From: Pythium myriotylum
Lineage: Eukaryota > Oomycota > Peronosporomycetes > Pythiales > Pythiaceae
NCBI GenBank assembly: GCA_023091665.1
Contig: JALJCQ010000009.1
Coordinates: forward strand, 2,418,001 to 2,482,000
Length of the DNA: 64,000 nucleotides
Direction of reading: 5' to 3'
The stretch's first letter is position 1, and each line of letters begins with the position of its first letter. Under the pieces are notes generated by a model. That model ran no database searches. It worked only from the letters and a program-made list of their open reading frames with translations, and had not been told where the DNA came from. The translations under genes were made by a program, and so were the position numbers. This document shows, in pieces, positions 32,174 to 42,701 of this stretch.

Positions 32174-34165
32174 ATGGGCGGCGCCACCAGCTCGGCCTTC
32201 GACATGAGCCAGATCGACTTCGAGTCGTACAAGGGCATCCGCTACTCGCAGGAAGTGCCCAACTCGCGTGAGCCCAACCGCGGCCCCATCTTCGTCACCA
32301 AGTCGGTCTACGTGGACCCCAAGAAGCAGACGCTCTACCACAACTTCCTCGTCGGCCTCGCGATCGAGAACGGCGAGCGCCCGCTCTACGGCACGCGCAA
32401 GGTCGTCAACGGCGTCCCGGGGCCCTACGAGTGGATCACCTACAACGAGGTCTTCGCCAAGTTCGAGGCCATCGCGGCCGGTCTCACCAAGTTTGCGAAC
32501 CTCACGCGCGGCTCCTTCGTCGGCATCTTCAGCAAGAACCGCGCCGAGTGGTGCCTCACGTCCCACGCATGCGACCGCCAGGCGTACCCGTTGGTGCCGC
32601 TCTACGACACGCTCGGCCCCGACGCCGTTCCGTACATCGTCAACCACACGGAGCTCTCGACGCTTGTCTACGCCGCCGAGCAGTTCAAGACTCTTCTCGA
32701 TTGCAAGGATTCGTGTCCGTCGCTTAAGTACGTGGTCCAGTTCGAGGACGTCACGCCGGAGCAACGTCAGCTCGCCGCGCAGAAGGGACTCCAGATCATG
32801 AGTCTCGGCGAGATCGAGGCGCTCGGCAAGGCCAACCCGATCCCCGCCGATCCTCCTCACCCGGATGACATCGCGACGATCTGCTACACGTCGGGTACGA
32901 CGGGCAACCCAAAGGGCGTGATCAACTCCCACAAGAGCATGGCAATCTTCGCTGCGTTGGTGGAGGAGCGTACGAAGGTCGACAAGCACGCTGTGCACAT
33001 TTCGTACTTACCACTCCCGCACGTCTTTGAGCGTGCCGTGATGACGCTGGCAGTGCGCATTGGTGCCCGCGCCGGCTTCTATCGAGGCGACGTGTTGCAG
33101 CTACTGGATGACGCGGCGGAGCTCAAGCCGACGATCTTCATCTCGGTGCCACGTCTGTTTAACCGTGTCTACGACAAGATCATGCAAGGTGTCAACGCCG
33201 CGGGTGGCCTGAAGAAGCTGCTCTTCGACCAGGCGTACGCAGCCAAGAAGGCCGGTCTTCCGCAAGGCCACAAGACCCACGCACTGTGGGACGCTCTGAT
33301 CTTCTCCAAGATTCGCATGGTGCTCGGAGGCCGCGTCCATCTGATGCTGTCGGGCTCCGCTCCGCTGAGTGGTGAGGTGAAGGAGTTCATGAAGATCGTC
33401 TTCAGCGCTGATATGATCGAAGGCTATGGCCTCAGTGAGACTGCCGCCGGTCTGACGCTGGCGTCTCCTGACATGCCTCTCGGCAAGCACGTCGGGACAC
33501 CAGTCGGTAACTTGGAGGTGCGCCTCGAGGACGTGCCCGAGATGGGATACACCTCAAACGACAAGCCGCGTCCGCGTGGCGAGGTCCTCTGCCGTGGCGT
33601 CCTTGTCTTTGACGGCTACTACAAGGAACCAGAAAAGACCGCGGAGGCTGTCGACAAGGATGGATGGTTCCACACGGGAGACATTGGCTGCTGGAACGCC
33701 GACGGCACGCTCAGCATCATCGATCGTAAGAAGAACATCTTCAAGCTGTCGCAGGGCGAGTACGTGGCTGCCGAGAAGATTGAAGGCATTCTGGGCAAGA
33801 GCAAGTACGTGGCTCAGATCTTCGTGTACGGCGACTCGTTCCAGAGTGTACTCGTCGCCGTGGTCGTGCCGGACCCAGAAATTGCCGAAGCGTGGGGTGC
33901 CGCCAAGGGCCTCTCCCGCGAGGAGTCGACGGTCGCCAAGCTCATCAGCAACGTTGACTTCTACAACGATGTCATGGAGGACGTCACGCGCGTGGGCAAG
34001 GAGGCGCAGATGCGTGGCTTCGAGTTCGTCAAGAAGATCCACTTCCACCCGGACCCGTTCAGCGTGGACGCCGGCCTGATCACGCCGACGTTCAAGCTCA
34101 AGCGTCCGCAGCTGAAGGCCTACTTCCAGAGCCACATCGACGCCATGTACGCGTCACTCAAGTAG
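32174..34165 (+). CDS. long-chain acyl-CoA synthetase E (ACSL-type)
   Basis: A single exon encodes 663 aa, the third member of the C/D/E subfamily, starting MGGATSSAFDMSQIDF (Gly2/Ser6). Active-site signatures are complete: [34 protein letters not shown] and [15 protein letters not shown]. The open frame runs upstream to 31835, but that part has no similarity to the paralogues and covers the presumed promoter, so the ATG at 32174 (ACCATGG) is used. In the body it is more diverged from C and D than they are from each other, while the last 50 codons are almost identical in all three. It is the only plus-strand gene of the cluster. Confidence 0.96.
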   Translation: MGGATSSAFDMSQIDFESYKGIRYSQEVPNSREPNRGPIFVTKSVYVDPKKQTLYHNFLVGLAIENGERPLYGTRKVVNGVPGPYEWITYNEVFAKFEAIAAGLTKFANLTRGSFVGIFSKNRAEWCLTSHACDRQAYPLVPLYDTLGPDAVPYIVNHTELSTLVYAAEQFKTLLDCKDSCPSLKYVVQFEDVTPEQRQLAAQKGLQIMSLGEIEALGKANPIPADPPHPDDIATICYTSGTTGNPKGVINSHKSMAIFAALVEERTKVDKHAVHISYLPLPHVFERAVMTLAVRIGARAGFYRGDVLQLLDDAAELKPTIFISVPRLFNRVYDKIMQGVNAAGGLKKLLFDQAYAAKKAGLPQGHKTHALWDALIFSKIRMVLGGRVHLMLSGSAPLSGEVKEFMKIVFSADMIEGYGLSETAAGLTLASPDMPLGKHVGTPVGNLEVRLEDVPEMGYTSNDKPRPRGEVLCRGVLVFDGYYKEPEKTAEAVDKDGWFHTGDIGCWNADGTLSIIDRKKNIFKLSQGEYVAAEKIEGILGKSKYVAQIFVYGDSFQSVLVAVVVPDPEIAEAWGAAKGLSREESTVAKLISNVDFYNDVMEDVTRVGKEAQMRGFEFVKKIHFHPDPFSVDAGLITPTFKLKRPQLKAYFQSHIDAMYASLK

Positions 34166-34339
34166 ACACGCCCGACGAGAGAAGAGGGAGAGAGAGAGAG
34201 AAATACCAGCCTTTCGTTTCAATTCTCTCTTCTGTTTCGTGAATGTTAGGAAAAGGTACTGCTTCTGGGTAAACCCATCCATCGCTTTTCCACCAATGGA
34301 TGGCTTCATCTACCCAAGAGCTCCAAGCAATCGCGAGCC

Positions 34340-37148
34340 ATGGCGACACCCTCGCTGCGCGTGCGCCTCGTGAGCGGCGACGTCCAGGCGTCGCTGCTGC
34401 GTCCGCACCAAGTGCTCGTGGCGGCGGCAGACGCGGCGCGGCTCTCTGCGCCGCTGCGCTCTGCCTGGCGACTGCGCGCGGACTCGCAGACCGAGTGCTG
34501 TCGACTGGAGATGGTTCGCGACGGCCGCGACCGGCTCGACGGTGGCCTCGCTGCTGGTGTCGCTCAGGTCCATCCATGGGCCATCGACGCGCTCGGCCTG
34601 CGTGATGGAGACAGCGCTGTGCTGCAACAAGATAACGCCGACGGACAGGGACAAGCCATCTGCAAGGTCGTGCTCGCTGTCGTCTCGCGATCGCCGCCGC
34701 GCACGACCACGTCGTCCTCGTCGTTTCAAGCGGCGCGGTCCTCCGAGTCGATCGAGGGCAGCGCTGCGGCTGCCGCGTCGCAGCTTCCAGAGAGTGTGCG
34801 ATCTGGACTCGTTGACCTCGCGGCTGCGGTCGCACGACAGCTTCGCGCCATGTACGGACTCGTCAAAGGAAGAATTCTGCCGCGAGACCTCGTACCGATC
34901 CAGCTCATGGGCGAAACGTTCGTCTTTCGCGTCGTCGACGTTGAGTATGCAGACAACCCACCGGAGGAGCAAGTGTCTCTGGCGATCGAAGTGCTCGGTG
35001 TTGCAAGTAGCTCATCTCTGGATCTCCTCACGGAGGAACTGAGTGCCCTCCGACTATCCGAATGGGAGGAAGACGAAGCATTGACGCAGCGGCTATGGGA
35101 GTTGGGGTACACAGGATATACACCTTTCGTCCAAGAGGCAATGTTCTATATCCTGCTCAACACCCGTACTTCCGTGGCTGTGGATGCCATGGTCGATACA
35201 ACACAGACAATTCAGGCACTCGCCAGTCGAGGAATCATTCTCTACGGCGTTCAGGGAGTCGGCAAAACCCACGCTCTCCGTGTCATTGACAGCGAACTGA
35301 GTCGGAGAGGAGTAGTGACGTGGCGTGTGGATGCCATGTCGCTGCTGATGGAATACGAGCAATCCAATTCCTCGTCCGCTTACGAGTTCCTCCTCTCGCA
35401 ATTTCAGCAGTTCTTCCCTTCGTTCGGCCGACATTCAACTACTTGCACTCTCGCTGGAGTACTCCTCATCGACGATGTCCATGTTCTCTTTCAGTCCACA
35501 AGCGGTGCTGGCGGTGACGATGGAGGTGACGACGGTCAAGGTGGCTTGCTGCTGATGCCACTCGGCAGTGCCCTGCTACGTTTCTTAGACTCGATGATCG
35601 ATCAAAATGCAAGCCACACACGCCGAGTATGTATCGTTGGTACGGCGTCAACAACAGGAGCGAGTGGCAACGACGATGACTCCGTGCCATCCGTTGCTAA
35701 ACGATCCGGACGCTTCGATAAACTGCTTGAAATCATCGTCCCAACGGAAGCTATGCGTCGCGACATACTCGTTCGCCATCTCTCCAATTTACCAATCGAC
35801 TTGAGCTCCCACGCTGACATCAATTCTGGTGCCAGGCTCTTGGCGACTCGATTGGCTGATCTCACGGGCGGATACGTTGCCAAGGACCTCGTTCGAATCT
35901 GCAGGAGTGCGTACATCCGTTCGCAAACGGCAACAACACCTACTTCAATCACTTGGGATCATTTGATCCTCGCCCAACGACAGATCAAGCCATCTCAATT
36001 GCAGCAACTGAATGTAGCATCTCCGTCTGCTGATTCGATCACTTCTTCATCAGGACCTTTTGCTGGTTATGAGGCATTGCAGAAGCAACTGTGTGACTTT
36101 ATCGATTGGAAGTTTCATCCGTCAGAGGCTATGAAGGTACGGCACCTTATTTATTTTGTGGCTGACAAATGCTAGCTCACGTACACGGTGATTTACACAC
36201 AGCATCTTGGTGTCGCCAACGCCTCCGGTCTTCTGATTCATGGGCCATCAGGCTGCGGCAAGTCTCTACTTGTAAAGGCACTTGCTGCCAGAGCGCGTGT
36301 TAATTTCGTGTCTGTCAAGGTAAGTCACAATAGCGTCATCACGAATTGAGGCCAAACACCCTTTACTGATTCGGTTTCTTGCAGTCATCGGAGCTGCTGT
36401 CAAAGTACTTCGGCGACAGTGAACGAGCTGTGCGTCAGCTATTCGGTAAGTGGTTCTCGCCTTATCTGAAACGGCCTACAATGTACTCATTATTGCACCA
36501 GCACGAGCCCGTGCAGCCTCGCCATGTCTGCTGTTCTTCGACGAGTTTGATTCGATCGCCCACAAACGATCTTTCGGTGGAGACTCAGGTGGCGGAGATG
36601 GGAGTGGGGTCTACGCTCGAATTCTATCGACATTCCTGAACGAGATGGACGGCGTTGGAGCGTCGAAGAATCGAGGGGCCGACATTCTCGTGGTCGCAGC
36701 GACAAATCGCGTAGAAGCTCTCGATGCGGCCCTTATCCGCCCTGGGCGAATTGACAAAACCGTCGAGCTTGGCTTTCCAGGGGCCGAAGACATCCAGGTT
36801 TGCTCTGTGTGGCAGGGACCAGATGATGACGGGTGTGTCTGACCTTGCCTTTCGTCACTAGGCAATATTTCACCACTACACGAGAAAGATGCCACTTTCC
36901 GCTGATGTTGACTTGGCTCAACTTGCTGGTCGCGATACAGGGTGAGTCTGAGGGCAGCTAAACGTGATCTCGACCGTGAGCTGACATTATCGTGTTTTGC
37001 CCTGTCCAGAAGTCGGCGTTTCACTGGTGCCGATATCGCCGCAATTTGCAAAGAAGCAGCCTTCCGATCGCTTCGCGATGACATGGAGGCGACGAGCGTG
37101 CGTTTGTCGCACTTTGTTGCAGCCTGGGACCAGAGAATGGTGTTATGA
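34340..37148 (+). CDS. two-domain AAA ATPase (CDC48/PEX1/AFG2 class)
   Basis: Six exons (34340-36136, 36203-36319, 36385-36445, 36502-36797, 36862-36941, 37010-37148) give 829 aa. An N-terminal region resembles the CDC48-type double-psi barrel. The first AAA domain has Walker A GVQGVGKT but Walker B LLIDDVH, with Asp in place of the catalytic Glu. The second has HGPSGCGKS, the pore-side SSELLSKYFGDSERAVRQLF, an intact LLFFDEFDSIA, AATNR, and the RPGR arginine fingers. An inactive first and active second domain is the PEX1 pattern; PEX6 or AFG2/SPATA5 are alternatives. Such ATPases extract or unfold substrate proteins. Its stop lies 10 bp from the convergent kinase stop. Confidence 0.82.
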
Positions 37149-37158
37149 TGAACCGAAT

Positions 37159-38797
37159 CTAGATCCACTTCGGCTCCTTCTTCATGGATGGGGGAGGCGC
37201 CTTCGGAATCAGCTCCAGCGCATGCTTCAAGCTGCTGCTCACGTGGCGCTTCCTTTTCTTCTTTTTGGTGCCTGAGGAATGGGTGTCAGCATGCTGATGT
37301 GTCGCGTTCTTTCGTCTCTGCTTCTCGTTCCCATCCATTTGCTCTCCTTCATCCGATGGCGCGGTGTCGATCTCTCGAAGTCTAGTACTGTTCGCAGATA
37401 ACTGGGGAGCAAAGATGAGCTGGAATGGGAACACGCTCTGTACAAATGGGTGCAAAAATGCCGAACGCGCCGACATTCTCGTCACAGGATTCAAATCCAG
37501 CAGCTGCTCGACGAAATCCTGAAACTCCGACCACTCCGACAGGGACACAGCATCGGGTCGGCTTACGTCCAGTCGATGGCGCAATGGGAGATGTTGGGCA
37601 GCTGAAGTACCCAAGGCTGGAGACTTTCTTCCCACTGTTCGATACTTGTAGTAGCGGGCTCTTGCGTAAATTGACGGGCGACTCTTGCCGAGAGGTACGC
37701 CTCCAGTAAGTAGCCACTCAATCTGATCAATTAACTCGATGGAGTTCGTCAGCGAGTGGTGGGCCGAGCCGTCCGTGTTTACAACAGTCTCCCCAAAGAG
37801 TGGCTTCCCGGTGGCACATTCGACGAGCACGCATCCGAGCGACCACATATCCATTGCTGGGGTAATGGAGACCCCCATGGCCACCTCTGGTGCCCTGTAC
37901 GCGAGCGTCTGGATGTCGTACCCGCCGCTCTCATCGGCTGCGTCTTCGTCTTCATAGAGTGGGAGCTGTCTTCGCTCAATGCAGTTACCGAAATCCACAA
38001 GCTTGACGGTCGCGGCGAGGCCCCGGCGTTGCGCACGCGAGCCGTCGACGTGGACGACGTTCTCTGGCTTGAGATCCGCGTGGATCAGGCCCTGGTCGTG
38101 CAAGAACACGAGCGCCGCGCAGAGATCGACGGTCATCTATTTGCACAGCGAGTCCGCTCAGCTGCAACGCTCACAGCGCACACAAAGCGTCGAGCGCACG
38201 CACCTGTCGGATATCATCGAGATCCAATGCAGTTCGTTGTGGCGCTTCCTCCTCGTTTTCTTCCACATCGTCATCGTCATCTATCTGCACCTCCTGCTCC
38301 TGTCGTCGCCGGTACACGAGCGCAAGCAGCTTATGCTGTGGCTCGCCTGTGCGGTCGTTGAGCAGAAACGGCGGGGGCCGCGCCTGACGCCACGGCAAGA
38401 GGCCACCGTGTGCCAACTGCACGATCGCGTCGCCAAGGAGCTCGAGCACGAGGCAGAAGTGACGCTGCTGCACGAAGCTGTCGAGCAGTCGCACGATCGC
38501 GACATGGCCGCTCGCGTCGCGACGTCCGAGCTCTTGCAACAGCGCGGCCTCGCGCTCGCCGATCGCGTTCAGTGCCGGCTCATGCGTGCACTTGATGGCG
38601 ACGATGCGGCCGCTAGACGTGTCGACCGCCCTGCCGCAATCCACGAGATCAGATCAGACGAAACCAGAGAAAGCACAAGAATGCGACGGGCGAGCGCACT
38701 TGAGAATGACCGCGAACGTGCCGCTGGCGAGCCGCGAGAGGAAGCGGTAGCGGCCGCCGACGCCGAGCAGCGATTGCCCTTCTACCAGCGAGAGCAT
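37159..38797 (-). CDS. DYRK-like CMGC protein kinase
   Basis: Three exons (38797-38700, 38630-38204, 38136-37159) give 500 aa. The VAIK lysine is K46. HADLKPEN (D196) is the catalytic loop and DFGN (D223) the metal motif, followed by YDIQTLAYRAPEV as activation/APE region. This pattern points to the DYRK/HIPK/SRPK side of the CMGC group. The glycine loop is LASGTFAV, with Ala where two of the usual glycines stand. An acidic insert (DDDDDVEENEEE) interrupts the region after the hinge. The C-terminus is basic (KKKKRKRHV), a likely nuclear localisation signal. Activity is likely because K, D and D are kept. Confidence 0.88.
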
Positions 38798-39099
38798 ACC
38801 GCTCGCTGAACAGGATATTGGATATGACAGGTCGTCAACTGAGCAGTTGGATGTCAGAATTTTCAACAATGCTACATCGTTTCAAGCAATTATTCATTTC
38901 CAGAGACTACACACATCGTCCAAAGCCATTGAAGCACCAATGGTGCCTGAAACGTGCAGGATGACTGACAAGATGGATGAGTATGTGGTTGGTTCATACT
39001 GAACAGAGGGTCTTAAATATTAGCGTCACTTTCAATCTGTTCACCTGCACTTGTTGGTCACAAGGAGGATACGAGGCGAGCTTGGAGATGACCAAGAAA
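38798..39099. other. intergenic region between the kinase and KIX-HRDC genes
   Basis: About 300 bp that is more AT-rich than its surroundings. It contains the kinase promoter (TCATATCCAATATCC on the minus strand is a weak initiator-like match). No gene is seen. Confidence 0.4.
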
Positions 39100-40554
39100 T
39101 CACTTAGCGCCTTGCTGTCGTAACCGCTGGACCTCGGCCTCAAGCTCCGCCTTCTGTCGTTGGGATTCCTGCAGCAGCCACCGCAGCGCCTGGATCTCCT
39201 TCTCGGGGTCCTGGTGCTGGGTCTGTTGCTCTTGCTGCTTGCTCAGCTGCCCCACGCCTTGAGCGAGAAGGTGCATGCGGTTGTCCTGATCGGTGGGCAC
39301 CGGGATGCGTGGGAAGAAAGGGGCTGTCTTCCCGTTTGACTGACCGTTAGCTCCGGAAGGAAGTAATGCGGGAAGCGACGAAGCAGCAGCAGCGGCAGCC
39401 AAGAAAGCAGGATCCATCGGTCGGATGAGAGACGCCGATGTCGTGAGGTATGAAGACGGGGGAATGAGCCCCGTCGGAGCTGCCGCGAGGCGCACAGCTG
39501 ATGTCGGCAACGATGCGGTCGTTGGAGCAGTTTCTGTCGAAGTCTTGCGTTTCTTGTTCGCCTGATCAGCGTTCGTTGCTCGAGCCTTTGATTGTCCATT
39601 GGCTTTGCCGCCACTGGGAGATGGTCGCTTGCTTCCCGGGGGCGAGGCTACACGTGCGGCATTCATTTGCAGCTGCTGAGCGGCGGCTGCAGAGGCATTA
39701 GCGTTCAGGGCGTTCATGACTTTCTCGATTTCTTGCAAAAGTGAATTGCCGAAACGTTCGAGCTGCTCATTTGGCACGCCGCATACCACGAGCTCTTGCG
39801 TGGTTGATGGGATGAAAACTGCGACCTTGGCGAGGATCTTGTTGGGCAAGATCTCCCACGGCGTTGCACCGTACATGTTGACAAGTTTTTGCCGCCAGGT
39901 CTGGAGACAAGAGAAGACGACGCGGGCCTGGGCTTCGTTCAGCGGTTGCCGGGACTGAGGAGGTCTGCTGATGGCTTCTTTTGCTTTCGGAGACCCAGGT
40001 GGACACTGCTGTTGCAGAAGCCGCTTGGCATTGGCTTGCTGGATCAGCGTCAGTCTCTGAGGCAACGTGGACTGATCCCGGTACTCTTCCTCGCTCGAGG
40101 CGAGCTTGAAGAGTCCTTCCTCCATTCTGTAGGCCAGCCCGGGCAGCTTCTCGAGCACTTTGGCGGGCGCGTTGGGCTTGAGCGTCGAGAGGTACTCGAC
40201 GATCTTCTGGTGGACGCTCTCTCGCAGCGCGCGGTCGACTCGGTCGCGCCACGACGGCGCGCTGGCCCCGGGCGTGGGTGTGCTGGCGCCGCCATTCTTG
40301 GCGGCGTGTGCATTGGCCATGGCGGGGCTGTGGTGGAGATCGAGGTCGCTGACGTCGTGCGCGTGGGGCGTGGCCGTGGGGTCCGTGGGGCTGTCGGCGC
40401 CGATGTCGATGGCGTCGACGGCGCGCTCGGGCGAGTAGCTGCTCGCGTCTTTGGTCGGGCTGGTCCAGGGGCTCGGGGAGCCGATCTGCGGCGCGTCCGC
40501 GTCGTCCTCTCCGGCCTTGGGACGACGATTGGCGTTGAGCTTCTTGACACGCAT
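39100..40554 (-). CDS. KIX- and HRDC-domain nuclear protein
   Basis: One exon encodes 484 aa from ATG 40554; an in-frame extension to 41007 has UTR-like composition. After a Pro/Ser-rich N-terminus, residues 102-177 match the KIX fold of CBP/MED15 proteins (WRDRVDRALRESVHQKIVEY, then RMEEGLFKLASSEEEYRDQS). Residues 210-281 match an HRDC helical bundle, with YGATPWEILPNKILAKVAVF. A basic KRPSP.../KKRK segment, an Ala-rich stretch and a terminal leucine-type coiled coil (ALRWLLQESQRQKAELEAEV) follow. KIX domains bind transactivation peptides; HRDC domains bind nucleic acid or proteins in RecQ and RNase D. It is probably a transcriptional coactivator-type protein. The combination is unusual. Confidence 0.72.
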   Translation of the reverse strand: MRVKKLNANRRPKAGEDDADAPQIGSPSPWTSPTKDASSYSPERAVDAIDIGADSPTDPTATPHAHDVSDLDLHHSPAMANAHAAKNGGASTPTPGASAPSWRDRVDRALRESVHQKIVEYLSTLKPNAPAKVLEKLPGLAYRMEEGLFKLASSEEEYRDQSTLPQRLTLIQQANAKRLLQQQCPPGSPKAKEAISRPPQSRQPLNEAQARVVFSCLQTWRQKLVNMYGATPWEILPNKILAKVAVFIPSTTQELVVCGVPNEQLERFGNSLLQEIEKVMNALNANASAAAAQQLQMNAARVASPPGSKRPSPSGGKANGQSKARATNADQANKKRKTSTETAPTTASLPTSAVRLAAAPTGLIPPSSYLTTSASLIRPMDPAFLAAAAAASSLPALLPSGANGQSNGKTAPFFPRIPVPTDQDNRMHLLAQGVGQLSKQQEQQTQHQDPEKEIQALRWLLQESQRQKAELEAEVQRLRQQGAK

Positions 40555-41436
40555 CCAAGCTCGCTCGCTCGTCGACAGGCTCGGGCGCCGTCGCAGAGCC
40601 GAACAAAGGGAAGTAAGCGCTTGAAGGCGGCGGGCGTGGCCGCCGTCGACGTCGCCGGTGTCTCTTTGTGAGACTTGTGAGCCAAATGGGCGTGGCTGGC
40701 CCGAGGCAATGACGAGCCCAGTGTCAGGAGCGACCCGCTGAAGAGCCCAACACCGAGAATGACGACGGCGCGTCACAATGGCAGTTCCCCCTCGCGAGTG
40801 ACGACCCGCGACCGCGTGCCGATACAAAACCCAAGTCACTTCGACGTCGCGACAGAACCCGACGTGGCCGAGCGCGTCCCACGTTGCAGCGACGCGCTGA
40901 AAGGGGATTAGGGTTCGCCTGCCGACGTCATCGCGCCAGCTGGCGAGTTGAACACGAGTGAGGAGGGGGGGGGGGGGAAAGTGACTGTACACGACAGAAT
41001 AATACACCGTGACGCGACCCGAGCAGATCCCGCCCGATGGCGCGTCATCCCTCGGGAGCCTTTCACCGGCGCCGGGGCTTGCTCATGCGACGGCGGCGGC
41101 TGCCTCCGCCAGTCACTCGACCGGCAGGAAGGCGCGATGGTGGGTGGATTTCTTTTCAGGCAGATCTTGGTTCGCGCTTTTTCTGTGCCACCGAGAGTCT
41201 GCTGATTCGACGGCATCACTCGCTGCATGGATGAGGCAGTCGGCGGATGACGTTGGCGGCGTGTGCTGACGAGGGAATGGATGACGCGACGTGTCGTCCG
41301 CCACGAGCGTCCTCGCAGACAAGCGCCGCCACGGGGTGCGTGCCTCCGCCCACCGCGCTCCATGTCAAATGGACATGCAACAGTCGCAAGGCTCCCCGAG
41401 TGCTACAAGGTTGTCAATCGTCAAGGCTGGCTATAT
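40555..41436. other. GC-rich intergenic region with G13 run
   Basis: About 880 bp upstream of the KIX-HRDC gene and downstream of the nitrilase gene. It contains an uninterrupted run of 13 G at 40965-40977. Open frames here on both strands are composition artefacts of GC-rich DNA. No gene is supported. Confidence 0.5.
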
Positions 41437-42447
41437 TTAAGGGATGTCGACCGTCAGCACAGTCTCCTCGCGCCGTCCAGCGTGCTCCAGCAGTGCAGGC
41501 TCTTTAAGCGACATGGCACAGCTCGCACCGACGAAGAACGTGCCGTTCTCGCTGCCGATGCGGTTGGAGCAGAGAAAGTAACAATTGTCCTTGGCATACT
41601 CACCCTTCTGGAGCGCGTCGATGATTGGGTGGAGTCGCGTCGCCCAGTACGACAACGTCGGATACGTCTCCGAATCCGGTGGCTCGAAGTCGCACCAAGC
41701 GCAAGAGAAAAGCACGAGGTCGCTGCCTTCTTTGGCGGCGTGGGAACCGAACTCGAACTCCTCGAACGGCGCTGCAAAATCATTCGGATTGATGTCCATG
41801 CAGATGCCGAACGAGATGGTCTTCTTGAGCCACGGACAGAACCAGGTCTTGAAGCCGTCGCCTGGCGTGGCCCACGGTTTGTCGGTCTCGTACAGGAACG
41901 TCTTACGAGGGTTCAACACGAGGTCCCCCTCGGGACTCAGCACCATCATGGCATTGTACAGATTTTGGGTCGCCGGATCTACTTCCACGTATCCACACAT
42001 GACCATGCAGTTCAGTCGACGTGCTTGTTCTTGGCACCACGAGAACGTGACGCCGTCGCCCGCGACCTCAGCGACGTCCCGTACTTCTTCTTTGGTCTTG
42101 AACACATAGCCAGTAAAGGCCATCTACTCCATATCAAACGTCAATGCACACGGACTTGGACACCGCCCATGCACCAACGTACCTCGGAAAGCATAAGGAT
42201 ATCGATCCCATCCGACTTGGACAACGACGCGACCATGCGCGTCACATACTGACAAGATACTGCTTGAGGATCCGTTCGAGCTCCCCATCCCGACCCAGAT
42301 GCCCGAACGTACCTCAAGATTGCGCTGCACCTGGCCGATCTGCGGATCTACAAGCCACGGCAGAGGCCTCGCGGGTCAGCCTCCGCGTCCCTAAGCCCCC
42401 TCAACGCGGCACGGGCGCTCACCGTACTGCACGATCGCCGCGCGCAT
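41437..42447 (-). CDS. NTA1: N-terminal amidase-like nitrilase (NTA1 type)
   Basis: Four exons (42447-42423, 42347-42313, 42248-42183, 42123-41437; introns of 75, 64 and 59 bp) give 270 aa. The short 5' exons were found by extending the nitrilase fold and spell MRAAIVQYDPQIGQVQRNLE. The catalytic triad is visible: Glu in LSEMAFTGY, Lys in NPRKTFLYETD and Cys in SFGICMDINP. NTA1 deamidates N-terminal Asn and Gln so that proteins enter the Arg/N-degron pathway. The MAFTGYVF and CMDINP contexts fit NTA1 better than other nitrilases. It is shorter than yeast NTA1 (457 aa), lacking the C-terminal insert. A CCAAT box lies 69 bp upstream of the start. Confidence 0.85.
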
Positions 42448-42701
42448 GTGCCCCCTCTTGTCTTGTCCTGGACAAGTGTCTGTCGTCTGAGATCAATCTC
42501 CTCAACAAGTTTTAACCAATCAAAAGTGTTTAACAACATATTCCACTTATCTCAGTATGTCGTCCGAAACTTCAACGAGAGAGTGAGAGGAGCATGAGCT
42601 CGGTGGTGAGCTTCTCGCCGGTCGAGTTGGCGACGTAGGGTACACTCAGCAATTTTAATTGTATTGTATACATTTCAAAAGAGAGATCTTGAAAAGAGGT
42701 G

